A DNA stretch of 64,000 nt, from assembly GCF_905220365.1 (NCBI RefSeq), contig NC_061131.1, positions 8,903,318-8,967,317 of the forward strand, written 5' to 3'. Both the position numbers and the translations under genes were made by a program. This document shows, in pieces, positions 35,101-48,548 of this stretch. Under the pieces are notes generated by a model that did not search any database, had not been told where the DNA came from, and saw only the letters and a list, made by a program, of their open reading frames with translations. The DNA is from Vanessa cardui (Eukaryota; Arthropoda; Insecta; Lepidoptera; Nymphalidae). Each line of letters starts with the position of its first letter. Within the stretch, counting starts at the first letter, position 1.

Positions 35101-36161
35101 ACGATTAACTTAATGCCCGTCAAATCATTCTGCGGTTTATTCGCCTTTTGTTGCCGTTCTATGAATTAGTTTTGCGCCATGCCTCAGTTTTTAACCAGTT
35201 GGGTGAGTGGATCGATTCGTTTTAACATTTTCCAACAATAAGTTGTTCGATACGGCTCGCTTAATAGAGCGAATGTTTTACATATGCAAGTGACTTTAAA
35301 ACTTAATTATTTAACTAACGGTATCTTGATAATAGTCAAACGAGTTATAATCATGTTTTATTCACGAACATTCATAATAAACTGTATCGCTATAGGCGCT
35401 TATCTTGGCAACGACTAGTCCGATGTCAATAAAATATTTTTTTTTTTACTCATTTGCTAATTGATGCAGGCAGTATTGAATGTCTCAACGATTTCATAAA
35501 TGATAATCTGAGGCTATACAAATGCCTAATACAAATTAATGCGGTTGAAACCGTAGGGTAAATTTAGTAACTAATAAAGTATGTAAATTTATGGCGTATA
35601 GGTAGTTAAAATGGAATTTTTAATTAATGTAAGTTATAGTTTCATTAAATGCTTGTCATCATGATAAGTCAATACAAATCCTATAAAACAAATTCGCTCA
35701 AGCGCTAAAACATAAATTAGTAAATATTTTTTGCTGGCAATGTTGATGTATGTATATCGTTGTATTAAAACATTTGTATTTGTACACAAAAAATATTTAT
35801 AAAAACGTATTCGTTATACAGAGTTTATATCAATAGTCAATCAATACACGACTGTATTATATAAAAAAAAACAAATCCATCGTTATATTATAACATTAAA
35901 TTAAAGTTATCGCCGTTTGTAATTGAGATTCCGATCCAAAACCGGCAAAAAAACAGAAGTTACTCATTCCCATCAATTAAGTTACAAATACATTGAGTCT
36001 CTTGATTGAATGACAATAACATAATCAAAATAAAAATATCATTTATACATCGCCATGATATGTTGTATTAAATGTAAAGCTACCACTAGTTCGGAAACTA
36101 CATACAATCGAGAAGTATTGACATAAATACAATAGTAATTTTTTTCATTATTTTAAGTAGA
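29573..36161 (+). other. Proximal part of the first intron; no gene seen
   Basis: The stretch begins at the splice donor GTAAGA. It is AT-rich, with no exon I can support: no open segment with convincing acceptor and donor, and no recognisable domain. A 76-codon ORF at 29888-30118 matches nothing I know. It holds an 8-bp perfect inverted repeat with a 4-base loop at 30674-30693, a 12-bp inverted repeat at 31796-31850 and a long TA microsatellite at 32147-32174. A tRNA-like fragment on the minus strand near 34255-34365 has only a poor B box. Around 35100-35260 the base composition is more balanced, which could mark conserved noncoding DNA. Confidence 0.4.
32147..32174. repeat. TA dinucleotide microsatellite
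   Basis: An uninterrupted run of TA units, about 14 copies, within a longer AT-rich tract. Confidence 0.9.
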
Positions 36162-36352
36162 AGAGTCTAGATGGCCCAGTTGTTATAACGCGTGAATATT
36201 AACCGATGATTGCGGTTTAAACCCAGACAAGCACTACAATATTAATAACTAATATTCACGTGCTTAATTTGTGTTAATTTATCTCGTGCTCGGCGATGAA
36301 GGAAAACATCGAAAAAACCTTCTCCTCAAAGGGAGAGGAGGAGGAGGGAGCT
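36162..36352 (+). mobile_element. Metulj-like SINE with internal deletion
   Basis: The head (AGATGGCCCAGTTGTTATAA, TTGCGGTTTAAACCCAGACA) and centre (CTCGTGCTCGGCGATGAAGG) are present. The copy then jumps from AACATCG to AAAAACCTTCTCCTC, losing roughly 110 bases that other copies have between these points, and ends in GGGAGCTAAAC. It is joined head-to-head at an (AAC)n tract to the antisense copy that follows. Confidence 0.8.
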
Positions 36353-36577
36353 AAACAACAACAACAACAACCTGTAAATTCCCACTGCTAAAGCCCTCCT
36401 CTCCCTTTGAGGAGAAGGTTTGAAACATATTCCACCACGCTGTTCCAATGCGGGTTGGTGGAATACATATGTGGCAGAATTTCTATGAAATTTGTCACAT
36501 GCAGGTTTCCTCACGATGTTTTTCTTCACCACCGAGATGAATTATAAAGACAAATTAAGCACATAAAACAGCGGTAC
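36353..36577 (-). mobile_element. Metulj-like SINE, antisense, lacking tRNA head
   Basis: From the left it reads (AAC)n, CCTGTAAATTCCCACTGCTA, CCCTCCTCTCCCTTTGAGG, CACCACGCTGTTCCAATGCG, and TTTGTCACATGCAGGTTTCC, up to ATTAAGCACATAAAACAGCG. The tRNA-derived A and B boxes are missing. A 26-bp segment (36396-36421) is the exact reverse complement of 36315-36340 in the preceding copy. The 68-codon minus-strand ORF here is SINE sequence. Confidence 0.85.
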
Positions 36578-39500
36578 TTACTTAGCTTTAATAAACCAAT
36601 TTAAATATAATCGTAGAATCTTGATTTTCGTCATATTTATGATATTAAATTAAGTTTTAGATAATATTAATATTATTGAGGCAAATTTAGCAACATCTTT
36701 ATTATGTAGCTGTTTTGCAAGGAAGTATTATACAAGAGATTCGAACAAGTGGACTATTCAATTGTAAGCATCAAATTACATTACAGTTCACGCGCACTTG
36801 ACCCTGTCTATGAATTTATCTAGTCATTGTTAACAATCCGCGTAGGTGGTTCCGCGCAGACACCTAACTCACAGATCTCCGGTTAGGTATTCGTATAAAT
36901 TCACGTGTAATACTTACCTTACATAATAAACCATTAGTGTCTCTTTAAATTCTTGTAGCTTGTATTTCAATTTTAAAGTAAATTAAAACTTACCACTAAA
37001 GTTTTAAATTACTTTATACATTAACGTTTTGTAAACTCATGTGATACGTGATTCATTTTCTTATTGAATAGGGACACATTTAGTGTTGTTTCGTTTTCAT
37101 TTAAGAAACAATAATCCATTTCTAACGTTGATAGGCTAGAATATTTATTTAAAAAAACGTTGAGTTATTTTAACAAAGCGTTTGGATAGCGTATTGATAA
37201 TTAAATTTAGAATTAATTATCATCCACCACATTCTTTATTTGAATCCTAATGTTAAGACTGAAGTTATTTCGTTCTGAATTACAGGTTTGATATTTAAGT
37301 ATTCTAAACATCATATATAAAAATTGATCTAGCTATATATGGTGATTTAATGGATTATGATTAATATACTTCAAAACGAATGAATCAATCACTGTATTAA
37401 TGCGGCCTTTGAAAATAATTATAAACATAAATATTGGCTATTGATCATAGAGGATGGCAAACGTAACTTAAATCGGCAAAAAAGTCATGATCAATATTCT
37501 TAAGGAAATGTTTAAATACAATTGATCATATTTATATTTTATTTACTTCAAATGATTTTAATTTGCAGTTGAAACGCTTGGAATAATTGTGCAAAATTGT
37601 TTCTAAAACATAAACATCTCGTCTCTTCCGGGATGTATAACGTGGAATATAACCTATGTTGTAAATCCCGGGATTATCCATTACGGGACGGTTGGATCAT
37701 TTTTTGCCCAGAGAATTGCAATTCCGACTCAACGGGAAAATGGTACTAGCATTCTTGCCACCATTCCACGCGGTCATGATTTGTTCAATAACTTTTTTAT
37801 ATCGAATTACATACACAAATTTTAGTTCTCAATGGGTGTAATTCAAATAAAAGCTGCCCATTTGTTTACAATTAAAACCAATTATGAGCAATCAGGTCAT
37901 TGATTTTGAATGCATCGATTACATTTTTTTTTATAAAATTACAATTGTAAGCATTTCAACATAATTATTGGGAACATTTTATTTCTTAGAATTTAGTTTA
38001 AATCGAGTATCTGCAGTGTGACAAAACATTATACCTCTAGATGCAATAATGTTCATTCTGTTACATTTCAAGCGATTTGGTATTCACCGGAGGATGTTAA
38101 TTTATAGCTAAATGTTTAAAATACCGTAAACCTGGTTTACCGTTTTCCTATTTTATTTATTGTCGAACAACTGTAGTTCTTTAACATGATAAGCTAACAT
38201 TTGCTTAACGATTTATATATGGCTCTCAAAAATATTTTGTTACTAGATGTCGTGAAAGCTTGCAATGATTCAAGCTGTAACAGTAACGATTCGTCAAACG
38301 ACAGACTGAAAAAAATAATTAAATAAGGTGCAGATATAAGTAAAAAGTATTATATTTAAAGTAAAAATAGGAACATTGTGTGTTCTGTCGAGTATACTTC
38401 TTAATAAAATTATAATATGAAATGTAATAATAAAATAAACTATTCCTACTTTATTTGTACCATTTTGAACGCGATGTTTCCCTTTGAACGTATAATTACC
38501 TTAACAATACTTTCTTTCACCGCTTATAACGAAATCAATTTCATTGTTTCAATGAATTGAGAGGTTAGAATTCCGTTGACATGGCATCGTGAAATCAGAT
38601 TATTAAGCAAAATGACGATTCGTATAAAATTCATAAGCATAAGATATTATTAAGATATTAGTGTTTTTCTCTGTAACTAAACCGATATGAGTATTTTTTA
38701 TGTATTATACAAATAAGTAGATATTATTTCTACTGAAATTACTAATTAACTATTGATATTACTCAACAAAATTATACATAACAAAATTACCAATGATATT
38801 CTAATAAACAGATATGTTATACCCATACTAAACAACAGAAAAAAGTGTGCCGCGCCGGGGACCGTTTATTTTACATTTCGTCACAAGAAAAAATAGATAG
38901 CTTGATAAAAACAATAAATAAAAGGGATAACTAGATGTTTTAATTACGCAAAACGTATTACTACATAATTATGATGTATTATAAAGTATTACTGGCATAA
39001 TTATGATGAAAACGACTAAAGACAAACGTCCCAATTAGGACGTTTTCTAGTCTTCACTTTTTGCTCGTTAATGACATATCTGTTTACTACAACATCATTG
39101 AAAATTACGGTGTTACTGTAAGATAAAATTTTAAATTAATATTTTTAAAAAGTTTAAAAAAATCGACATGACGTGGGCTACGTTTCGGTAAGCCGTTTCA
39201 TCAGAATACTTAATATTGTATCGCAACTTTAGCTAATGTGTTTATTTAAATATTTCGCATTCATAAATTTATGAATACTAATAAATTAAATAAATGACTT
39301 GTTTATTCATAATATTTTCGATAAATGGATATTAAAGTATTATTTTATTATAAAATTCTATTACCGTTTTACTGAGCCTAAAGAATACGACTGATGCTAA
39401 GTTGAAACGTGGCACTTGTATTGGTTAAAAGTCAAGGCAATAATATTTAACACAAATTGTAAAAACATCTACGAAAAACTTAAGGATTAGTGAATTTCTA

Positions 39501-40474
39501 ATATAATCTCAGACGAGTGAGTAATTTTTAGTGTATATCGATAGAAATATACTCATTATAATTAATACTGTTCTATGGTATTACTTTTGATTGATCTTTA
39601 AATGCAAATATAACAATAAAGCTACCTCACAATTCAAGAGGCAGTAAGATTCCATACAGTCGTTTCTCTAGCTTTTGTTATTCTATGTATCGATAAAAGA
39701 TCAATGACCTATCTTCAACAAATTTTATCAGATATAGAATGTTGATATTATGATTGATACGCTCAAAATTAAGATAATCAGACATCGCTGTGTATGAATT
39801 TTATAAGACGTATATGTATTGTAGGTCATGGAAACATTTTTCGAATGACTTTAAAGTAAGAAATTAGTTGCTTGTTAATTTTAAGGACCTCGATATGTAT
39901 GGTTCACAGACCCGATATGGTAATTTTATTAGCTGAGATTTATTCATGAATATTGTGAGCATTTCACATCCATATTCTTTAAATATTAATCACCAACACC
40001 TGCTCGTAACTATTCTTATCTTGTAATAAAATGGCCTTTGAATAATATATACACTAAAAGAAAAACATTCATTGTTGACATTATAATGAGGTAAGCAGAA
40101 GTCGTGGGTATTTTAGCTAGCTTATTTAACGACTGCATTCCGTATCATGGTATAAAGAAACTTTCCGCTTCACATAGGAATTTAAAAAGTTATTACTTTC
40201 TTTCATAGTTTTCTATATACTAAGTCAAAGCCCTACAATTAAATTATTTTTATATATATATTTGATACAATAATATAAAGATAATTTAATAATAATTCTT
40301 TCATAATTGTTGATGTTACAAGATGATGAGCAGTTTAGTTCCTAGTGTGTAAGAGTGTTATGTATTAATATAGATTATTATCATATAAGGCTAGCGAAAA
40401 ATTACACTGTAGGACAGGAGTGAATATGATTTCGAGACATACATAACAAATTTTGTTTTCTCTGTTTTGTATTT
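36578..40474. other. AT-rich putative intron, no exon seen
   Basis: No ORF over 60 codons. A relatively GC-balanced block at 37610-37780 contains two copies of TCCCGGGA-like sequence (CTTCCGGGATG and AATCCCGGGATTATCC). At 38960-39010 the string CATAATTATGATG is repeated in tandem-like fashion, and AAACGTCC/GGACGTTT forms an 8-bp hairpin at 39024-39045. None of these can be assigned a function. Confidence 0.35.
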
Positions 40475-40672
40475 TATAGCAAAGGTAGGCGGACGGGAGA
40501 ATATGTTAAGTGATTACCACGGGCGCCATTTTTTTTTAACTATCTTATATCGCTAGTCCGCTAGCCTTGAGAACTAAGATGTTATGTTTCTTCTGTTTGG
40601 AGTTACACTGGCTCACTCATTGTATTGCAGTTTGGAGGCAGAATATAATAGTTAGGTACCACCCACAAACAA
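40475..40672 (-). repeat. A-tailed interspersed repeat, partial copy
   Basis: Shared blocks are GTAGGCGGACGGGAGAATAT, CCTTGAGAACTAAGATGTTA, GTTACACTGGCTCACTCA and GTTAGGTACCACCCA. It is diverged and lacks the end with GCTTGCAC. Confidence 0.65.
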
Positions 40673-43600
40673 CATAACAAATGCAAAAAATTTGGATGTT
40701 CGTTATATAATCAGTAAGTCACAAAACAAGACGCGAATGATTGGGTAATGTCGCGAATTTAGGTATACGCTTTATTTATGCACAATTTCGTAAGTCATTC
40801 GAAGGCCCAGTTCGGTGCAAATGGCACTTGTTGTATAAGACTGAGTGTTTAAACTCGTTTATTCGCTTAATTTTAAATAACGATTGTAAAATGTATCAAA
40901 TACTTGCATAAAATTGATTTAGATTTTTTTACATATTTAATTAGATGATAAATAAAATAAAAGTTTTATAATTAAAATAAACGAGTTTTAAATCATAGTT
41001 GCGTCAGAATTTTATATTAATCATAATTCCGCCCATAAATAATATTCAACACTCGGCAAGTTTAATTTACAGGACTGCTAAATTGACTATTAAACACACA
41101 CACGAGAAAGATATTATGACAGCATAATCTCTTAATTTTCGATATGAAAAAATAGATTACTTTAGTCAATCAGTTCATTATTGGAATTATAAATGATAGT
41201 AATATTGAATACTACTTTACATTTAACTTGGTTACCATGAGATTTTGTGTGTTTCGAATTTAATTATTAAATAATCCGCAATTATGAAAACTGTAAAATA
41301 TTATGTTTATTTAGATATACACAATAATAAATTGTTATGCTTCGTATACTTTTTACTTGATAAGAAAAATTATCCTCTCCACTATACTACACTAAGTTAA
41401 GAATACTAATAATTAAGACGACAATTAAATGATTACTTCCTTTGTTACAGTTCATGTTGCATTATTAATAATACTATTATCTGTGGAAGGGGTCGGTTAA
41501 TCTACATAAAATGTCTAGTTTGTAAATAAAATTGATTTTCGTTATCTGAACAAAAACTTCTGGTTTGTAAACGGCGATACGCTGTTTGACGCGTGTATTA
41601 TAATTGTTTTAGTCAATAACAGTCATTATCTTCTGACAGTTCACGATAGAATTCCGGAAATGTACTTCGAGATGGCTCTTAAAGGATAACTATATGCATA
41701 CACTTATCGAATGATATAAATGCTATATTACCATTGGATAAATTATTCCTTATTGATAATTTTTATAGAGGCTGGTGTCATTTTCCAATTGCCAATTCGA
41801 CAAACAGTAAGTAATAGGAACGCGAATTAAGCTTAAGTTTTTCTATATAATAAACCGTATAATTGCATAACAAATGCTATAGTTTGTACTTTGTTATAAT
41901 AATAGTTCTAAATATATTTAAAGATGTTTACAAATATTATCAATTATTCCGTGTATCTTAACAAATTAAAGACAATTGTTTCTCAATGAAATATAAATAA
42001 CTGATTATTTACTCCATCAAAATAAATAATAATCTGCTTTTTAAATTTATCTTTTTTGTTTCCGTTTGAAGCGACAAAATGAACACAATAATTAAGTCGG
42101 AACACTATGATCTCTTATTATTTTTTATTTTACGGATATGAATTTGTGAACAACAGCTTTTTGACTGATAAAAAACCGAAGTGTTCTTAACAGCCAAACT
42201 ATGTGAGTCGAAGGATAATAAATTTATTTATAGTTTATATTCGCCAACATGACCTCGAAGAGCCGGTCGGATATGTATGTTGATTATTGTAAGTTTTAAA
42301 TTTATTTCTTTATACAGAAAAAACGTTTTATTTGAAAATGAAATGCGACCGAAGGCATTTGTATGTTAATTTATATTGTACAATACCCGAATACATTTTA
42401 GTAATATCTTTTTCTTTATGGTGTTAATGAGATACTCACACAGCCTTTGCGTAGTTATTTTAGGCTTCGAATACGTTTGATGACATAAATTTTGAATTGA
42501 TAACACTCTGCCGACTCCAAGTCGATTTATTTTCATTTACTTTATATTTAAAAATAACGTTGGAAAAAATAATTAAAATAAAATTCAATATTTCTGAATA
42601 AATTATAAATATCAGAAATATTTTATTTGTGAAAGAATCTTTAAATAACTTTTATTATTGTTACAACAATGGTTGACAATGTTTATGAATACTGCGACAT
42701 CGTTGTATAATTGTTTCTATTTAATTAAATACAAAAACACAAACCATCCTCGAGATTTACGTCATCAATAATGAGAACCTACAATACCATACAAACAGGT
42801 ATGGTAATTATTGAGATTTGTGTTCTCAGACAAACTATCTCTATCTTTCTTATAACGACATCATCTTTTTTGCTTTGAGTTATTATCTGCACCGCGTTTA
42901 GTGTTATTATCTGCACGGAGCGAATTAACTGCAGAATTTGGACCTGATGCCTTATTGCCTTTGGGAATGTTTTGCTAAAAAAGAGTGTTCACGGCTCGAT
43001 AGGTTAGGTAGGATATTTTGATATTTCCCAAAAACGCCATTGTGTGCGCCATTCTCATTACACCTACTTGTATGGATTAACATATTATATTCTTCTAGAA
43101 TCACAATATATTATGAACTGATATACATAACTTTCCTAATCAACAGTTTTATAGCAAACTAATTTGCGTTTTTGTATATTTCAAGAACTGGTAAATATAA
43201 AACAAAATGTCTTATTTATATAAAATATCTCACATGACCGATTTTAATCTAAATGGTAACCAAACCAAAATTGTTATCAAAATTTTCAAACTTGTCATTA
43301 CATTAAACAATGACCAAGAGCTGGCAATGATGAAATTTGACGAATATTTTTCGGAATCAAACAGTTGTATCGTAAATCCGATACATTTATACGATACGCA
43401 TTGGATTAAGTTCCAAATAGTTTTCCTTAACGAGCCGAGCTCTAGGACATTTAAGGGTTATCAATAAAAAATACGCAAAGTGCTACTAGTCAATGCATAT
43501 CAATGTAAAGGAACTCGAATAAAATAAACAATAGCATACTAATCATTTCTTGTAACATAACATAATAATATGATATGCAGTTTATAAGTCAGCTATGACT

Positions 43601-43949
43601 ATATTAAAAAAAATATGACGATTGATTACTAACGCTATAAATACATAAGGGTAAACAAACTTTATCTATTTTTTATACTATGTGTAGTTATTATAGTTGT
43701 AAATAAGTGAGAAGTGCTTCATACTGATATACCGGCTTTCGCTCAACAAAACTCGGGTTAAGTCAAAATCCAATTTAAGTCAAACATACTCGTACGAATT
43801 ACAATAGATATAGAACCCCATATAGAGCCCCGCTCTGATCTATGCCCCCTGACTCCGTACAAAGTCGGGCAAATGCGAATTATCGATCATCCAATACTAA
43901 AATAAATATATACATTATTTAAGCCTCAGGAGAAAACTTGGCTTTTGTG
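40673..43949. other. AT-rich putative intron, one unassigned ORF
   Basis: An 86-codon ORF at 43207-43467 begins with a true ATG in good context (AACAAAATG), but I recognise no domain and its composition is like its surroundings. A small hairpin TACCATAC/GTATGGTA lies near 42787-42806. No repeat family was recognised. Confidence 0.35.
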
Positions 43950-44205
43950 TGTGCTCTTGGCAATCCGCTAAGGATTCAAGACCATTCTTTTCATGGCCGT
44001 GCAGGCTCTGGAATGATTTTCCTTCAAAATTTTCCTAAAGCGCTTTAATATGAGAGTTTTCAAATATCGTGTGTGCCGGTTCTTTCATGGCCGGCCACGT
44101 CTGATGCTTACCCAATATGTTGCAACTCTCCAAATGTCGTTTGTGTCTATGGGTAACAGTAACTACGTTGGACATCATACTAGTTTCATACTACTTTGCC
44201 AGATA
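43950..44205 (+). pseudogene. Degenerate LINE ORF2 C-terminus
   Basis: In one + frame, beginning just upstream, codons read ALE-stop-FSFKIFLKRF, then NMRVFKYRVCRFFHGRPRLM followed by TQYVATLQM. This resembles the tail of non-LTR reverse transcriptase proteins, where a WN-LP/F motif is followed by FK-R-R-L-GRPR. At least one stop interrupts it, so it is a dead fragment. The clade cannot be set from so little. Confidence 0.5.
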
Positions 44206-44535
44206 AATAAAAGATAACTGATACATCCATATTATGTTGCAGTTTGAATAATATATTCGTAATATTTAATATAAGGGTATGGATCATCTAATTTCTAAAA
44301 TCGTCATTGTTTTGTAAATAGCATCTAAGTGTGAGATTACGACTCACTAATGCCAGTGATCTAAGGAGCCTTGACTCGACAGATCGATAAAAGTAAGTGG
44401 CGTTCTAAATAAATGGAATAAATAAGTGTGAGCGGTTGTTATTGAGACTCGTAGTTATTCTATTTAATTATATTGTAGACCTTACGGACCTAAAATATTA
44501 TAGCTTTTTGATATTATTTTTATGGACTTAGTTTT

Positions 44536-44682
44536 AGACATCTTAGTTCCCAAGGTTAGTGGCACATTGACGATGTAAGGAATAGTTAATATTTCTTACA
44601 GCGTCATTGTCTATGGGTGATGGTGACTACTTATCTTCAGGTGGCCCATATGCTCTTCCGCCAACTGATACCATAAAAAAAA
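44536..44682 (+). repeat. A-tailed interspersed repeat, 3' half
   Basis: ACATCTTAGTTCCCAAGGTT, TTACAGCGTCATTGTCTATG, CAGGTGGCCCATATGCTC and CCGCCAACTGATACCATAAA with a run of A at the end. This is the half that carries the A-rich tail, in + orientation, truncated at its 5' side as retroposed copies often are. Confidence 0.8.
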
Positions 44683-47600
44683 TGTACATTGTAGTGTACA
44701 CAGATCTGTTATAATATAAAAAATATTATTATATTGTATTTGGATATATATTTTATCTGTGTATTTATGTATCTGTCCCCTCGAGAGACACACATCGCGG
44801 AAAGCGCGGGAATATAAAATATATGATTTGGGCGCGGATGAAGACGGTGTGTGTGCACGGCGAGTGGATATTTATTTAAATATAATATATATTTATATGT
44901 ATCTTATAAATCGATCTTAAAATCATATATGTGAACATTACATACATAGTTATATTCTTAATAACGTTTTTAACAAATGATTACTCAAGAAATTATTATA
45001 TTGCATTCAAGTGCTTGAAAGGCTTTGAAAGAGTAGCAAATATGGATTATATATAAGGCTATGCTCAATGATAAAGGTAGCGTCTAAGCACAGAGGTAAA
45101 TTCGAAGATTCCTGTCATAATGTTAATCGCATAAGCGTACAGTATTTACGTTAATAAATTATTATGCATATTTTATAAGTTCACAGAAGAATGTATAATT
45201 GATTATTAGGAAATACGAAGATTTTGTTATATTTATTGCAAATAAACGGTAAACAAAATTCAATTTGTTTTTATTAGCAAATTACTAGCAATTTTTGGTT
45301 AATTGTTAGTTGGTATTCATTTTTTGTTTTTTATCAGCAATATATTGTAAAAGTATTTGTTTTATTTTGGTAATTTAATGTAATATAATTAGAGGGTTTG
45401 CGTAACTAAATTCAAAACAAGTAAGCATTTAACCGTTATCCTTGATTTACAAGTGTAGTGGAAACCTTTAACATTTTAAGCCATAAAAAACAATCATTGT
45501 TTGTTTTTATGATAACTTGCTTAGTAATATTATTGGTTGTTGGTGTGTTGAACGTGTGAGTATTTGCAAGTTAATAAATATGTAACCAATGCTATTCTAA
45601 ATTAATTTATTTGCAAAGCATGATCATCTCATCTATTTTAAAATATATTATTATTTTATTTTAAATGTATGAACATGCTAAGTGCTACTTACGCAAATTA
45701 TTAACTCGCGAAAAAATTATATAATAAAAATTTATAATTGAACGATACTGGTATTACGTATTTATTTCTATATATAAACGAAATAATACTTACTGATTCG
45801 TCATGAGTTCACCGAAAATGAATATTAAATTGAGTTGTAATTTCGTTTCAAATTTCGTAATGCAAATGATCACTTAGAAAAGGGCAACTTTATGTTTTTT
45901 CATGTACGGGGGCGATAACCTAGTATATTATATTCTTGCAAGTCTTGAAAATGCTGTAGTGATGTAGCCAAGTAGGGCTTGGTGCAGACAAAACTCAGCA
46001 TTGAATATACTGCTCAATATAACAGATTCTTTAACATCTCTCTCCGGTGCATAAAATATAACTATGCAAAGAGTTTGGAGTGCAATTTTGTTTCAGAATT
46101 TTAATATATTATGTAAAGAGATGAAACTTTTTACACAATGATTTCCTTAATTACAAAATAACATTCTGAAATTATTTCACATCCGTTATGTGTCGACAGA
46201 CGATATGAACATACCGATAGGCTATATATTTCTTATTAGTATTGATAAAAACTTCCTCTATACGCCTACAAAATGTTCTACAACACGAGTAGTAAGTAAA
46301 TTTGTTTCACCTTACACATTTCTTACACAAACACGGTTCCGTTACACTCAATTATTGTGTTAAGATTTATCGTGAGTTTGCCAATCCCAGCATCTTCAAC
46401 GTTACGTCATTTGCTTTAAAAACAATTTTATTGCTGGTCGCACTGCACAAGCTTGTTTAGTAAAGCCACCAAGCAACAATGTTATACGTTGTTATGTTCC
46501 CATGAGAAAAGTAAGGATTCAGTTGATTTCCAGTCATCAGACTCGTAAAAACTAAGCTCCCAAGAATGGTAGTCCCATGACATGCCCGCATGATTTATAG
46601 CATCATCTTCTCCATGTGTTGTAAAGGATATACCCATCTGTTCGTGAGGCTTTTAATTATGTAATTTGACGTGAATTAGGTTAGCACGAGTTCATTGAAC
46701 TTTATAAAAACATTGATGATACAATAACTTAGTCACGTTAGAGCGTTTATCGTTTTAATCTGCGTTGAGTTTTTCGCGATAAAAAAAATAGTTAAGTACT
46801 TGATTTCTTAGAAGGCATTGACATACATCTGATTATCCTTATACGATTTAATATTGTTGCACTTAGTTTAGTAATACATAATCAGTCACGTGAAATGACA
46901 TGATTTAATTAATAATAAGTATATATTTCCATAACGTTCAATAAAGTCACTCGATTTATTATATAATGTTCTGTTACTACAAACCTTTGAATAGGTGATT
47001 GAGCGAGTGTTCTACAGGCACAAGAGACATACGTCTTAACTGAGGTCGGTTATACATTGATCCTGTTAGTATATAATATTTCTATCAGAGCCAATAATTA
47101 TGAACATATTCCATCCCTGTAATTAAAATGCTTGAATGTCGTTTTTTTTTTAAAAGGTATGTGTATTTATTTACGCGCATGAGAAGTTCTACTTCGTTAT
47201 TAAAAAAATATTAATTAATAATATAATTATATAAATAACTAAAATAATAATAATTTTATACTAATAATAGAAAAAAAAAATCTTATTTCTCACAATTAAT
47301 GAGCACGCTTTGACAATTTTAAGCATTCTAAATTTAATTAAAATAAACATTGTAAAGATAAGGTGTGAAGTTGTCTATTTCTAACAACTTGACATTTAAT
47401 TGGCGGTTTAGCGAGCAACTTCATCGTGTACTGCTCAATGCTCATGTCACCTGGTGCGCGCATCATAAAAAGTCACTCTCATCACTATTTCATAACGCCT
47501 ACAGAAGTAAAAGTAAAAATAAAGTGTGAAGATGGATATTTATTCAAAAGTAATAGATATAAGTTGACGCAAGTCCCAGTCCGTAGTGTCATTTACTGTT

Positions 47601-48507
47601 CAATGTTTGTGTATAGCTTCCTTATAAGAGCGCTGTGTATATACTGTTATCGTGGGAAAACTTTTAATAGACAAAGCCGTCGCCCTAGTCTTCCTCATTG
47701 TAATCATTACCTGCGTAAATGGTATACAGCGTTTACGTATTTAAGATTCTCTTAGTTTACTTTTAATAGTAATCATTTTTATATAACTAACGTTATGTAA
47801 ATATAATTACTGTTATTAAAATAAAATGACGACAGTTATTATCGAGTCGGCGACTTGATTTAAACCTGTTAATGGAGAGAATTGTTTTCCCGAAACCTGT
47901 CGAGCATTCCTCGATAAATTACCTAAGTGAACGTATACATTTAAGAATGATTATATTCCGACCAATTACAGCTTATTTGGTAGTAGAATGTTAACTGTTA
48001 TTGTATATAACTATGTGTAGAGATGTGCATATGTGCAACAACGCAATAACACAGTAATGGATAGGTAATATTTTCATAAAACTTTTCAAAGAAGACGTAA
48101 AATATATTTCTGTTAATAATAACTAATTAATTTATTATATTTGTTGATTTATAGTCTCATTACGTTTGAGTTATGCAATCGAAACTACTTAGTCTCTAAA
48201 TATCCGACTCTTGAAATTATTTCTCTCTTATTTTTTATTTATTAAATCTGTATTTCATTTTATTACTGGCTGGGGTATTTATGATTTTTTTGTTATGATT
48301 TGTTAGCTATAATATATTGGTATTATTAAAAATACTATATCAAAAACTTATGTGTAAAACATAGATCACTTTAAAAAGTCAGAGATTAATTATATATGTA
48401 AGATTATTAATATTAAGCGGTAGGTAGGTATTTGTTTCTTACTTCAGTAAACTAAAGTGACTACAGTGCGGGGCCCAGACATGTGCTTTTTAGAACACTT
48501 GGTACTG
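44683..48507. other. AT-rich putative intron with a GC-rich spot
   Basis: No supported exon. At 44796-44812 a small GC-rich spot reads GCGGAAAGCGCGGGAAT. The 109-codon ORF at 47426-47755 starts with GTG and has no recognisable domain. The balanced block at 46370-46680 might be conserved noncoding DNA. Confidence 0.35.
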
Positions 48508-48548
48508 CTTCCACGCTGCTCCAATGCAGGTTGATAAACATTTGTATA
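48508..48548 (-). mobile_element. SINE fragment
   Basis: CTTCCACGCTGCTCCAATGC followed by AGGTTGATAAACA corresponds to the CATTGGAGCAGCGTGG block of the Metulj-like SINE on the minus strand. It may be a separate fragment or a detached end of the copy at 48803-48985. Confidence 0.4.

Noticed and set aside
47426..47755. 109-codon ORF, among the longest in the window
   Set aside because: It starts with GTG, which is not a normal eukaryotic start, and shows no domain, signal peptide or splice context. One such run is expected by chance in this much sequence.
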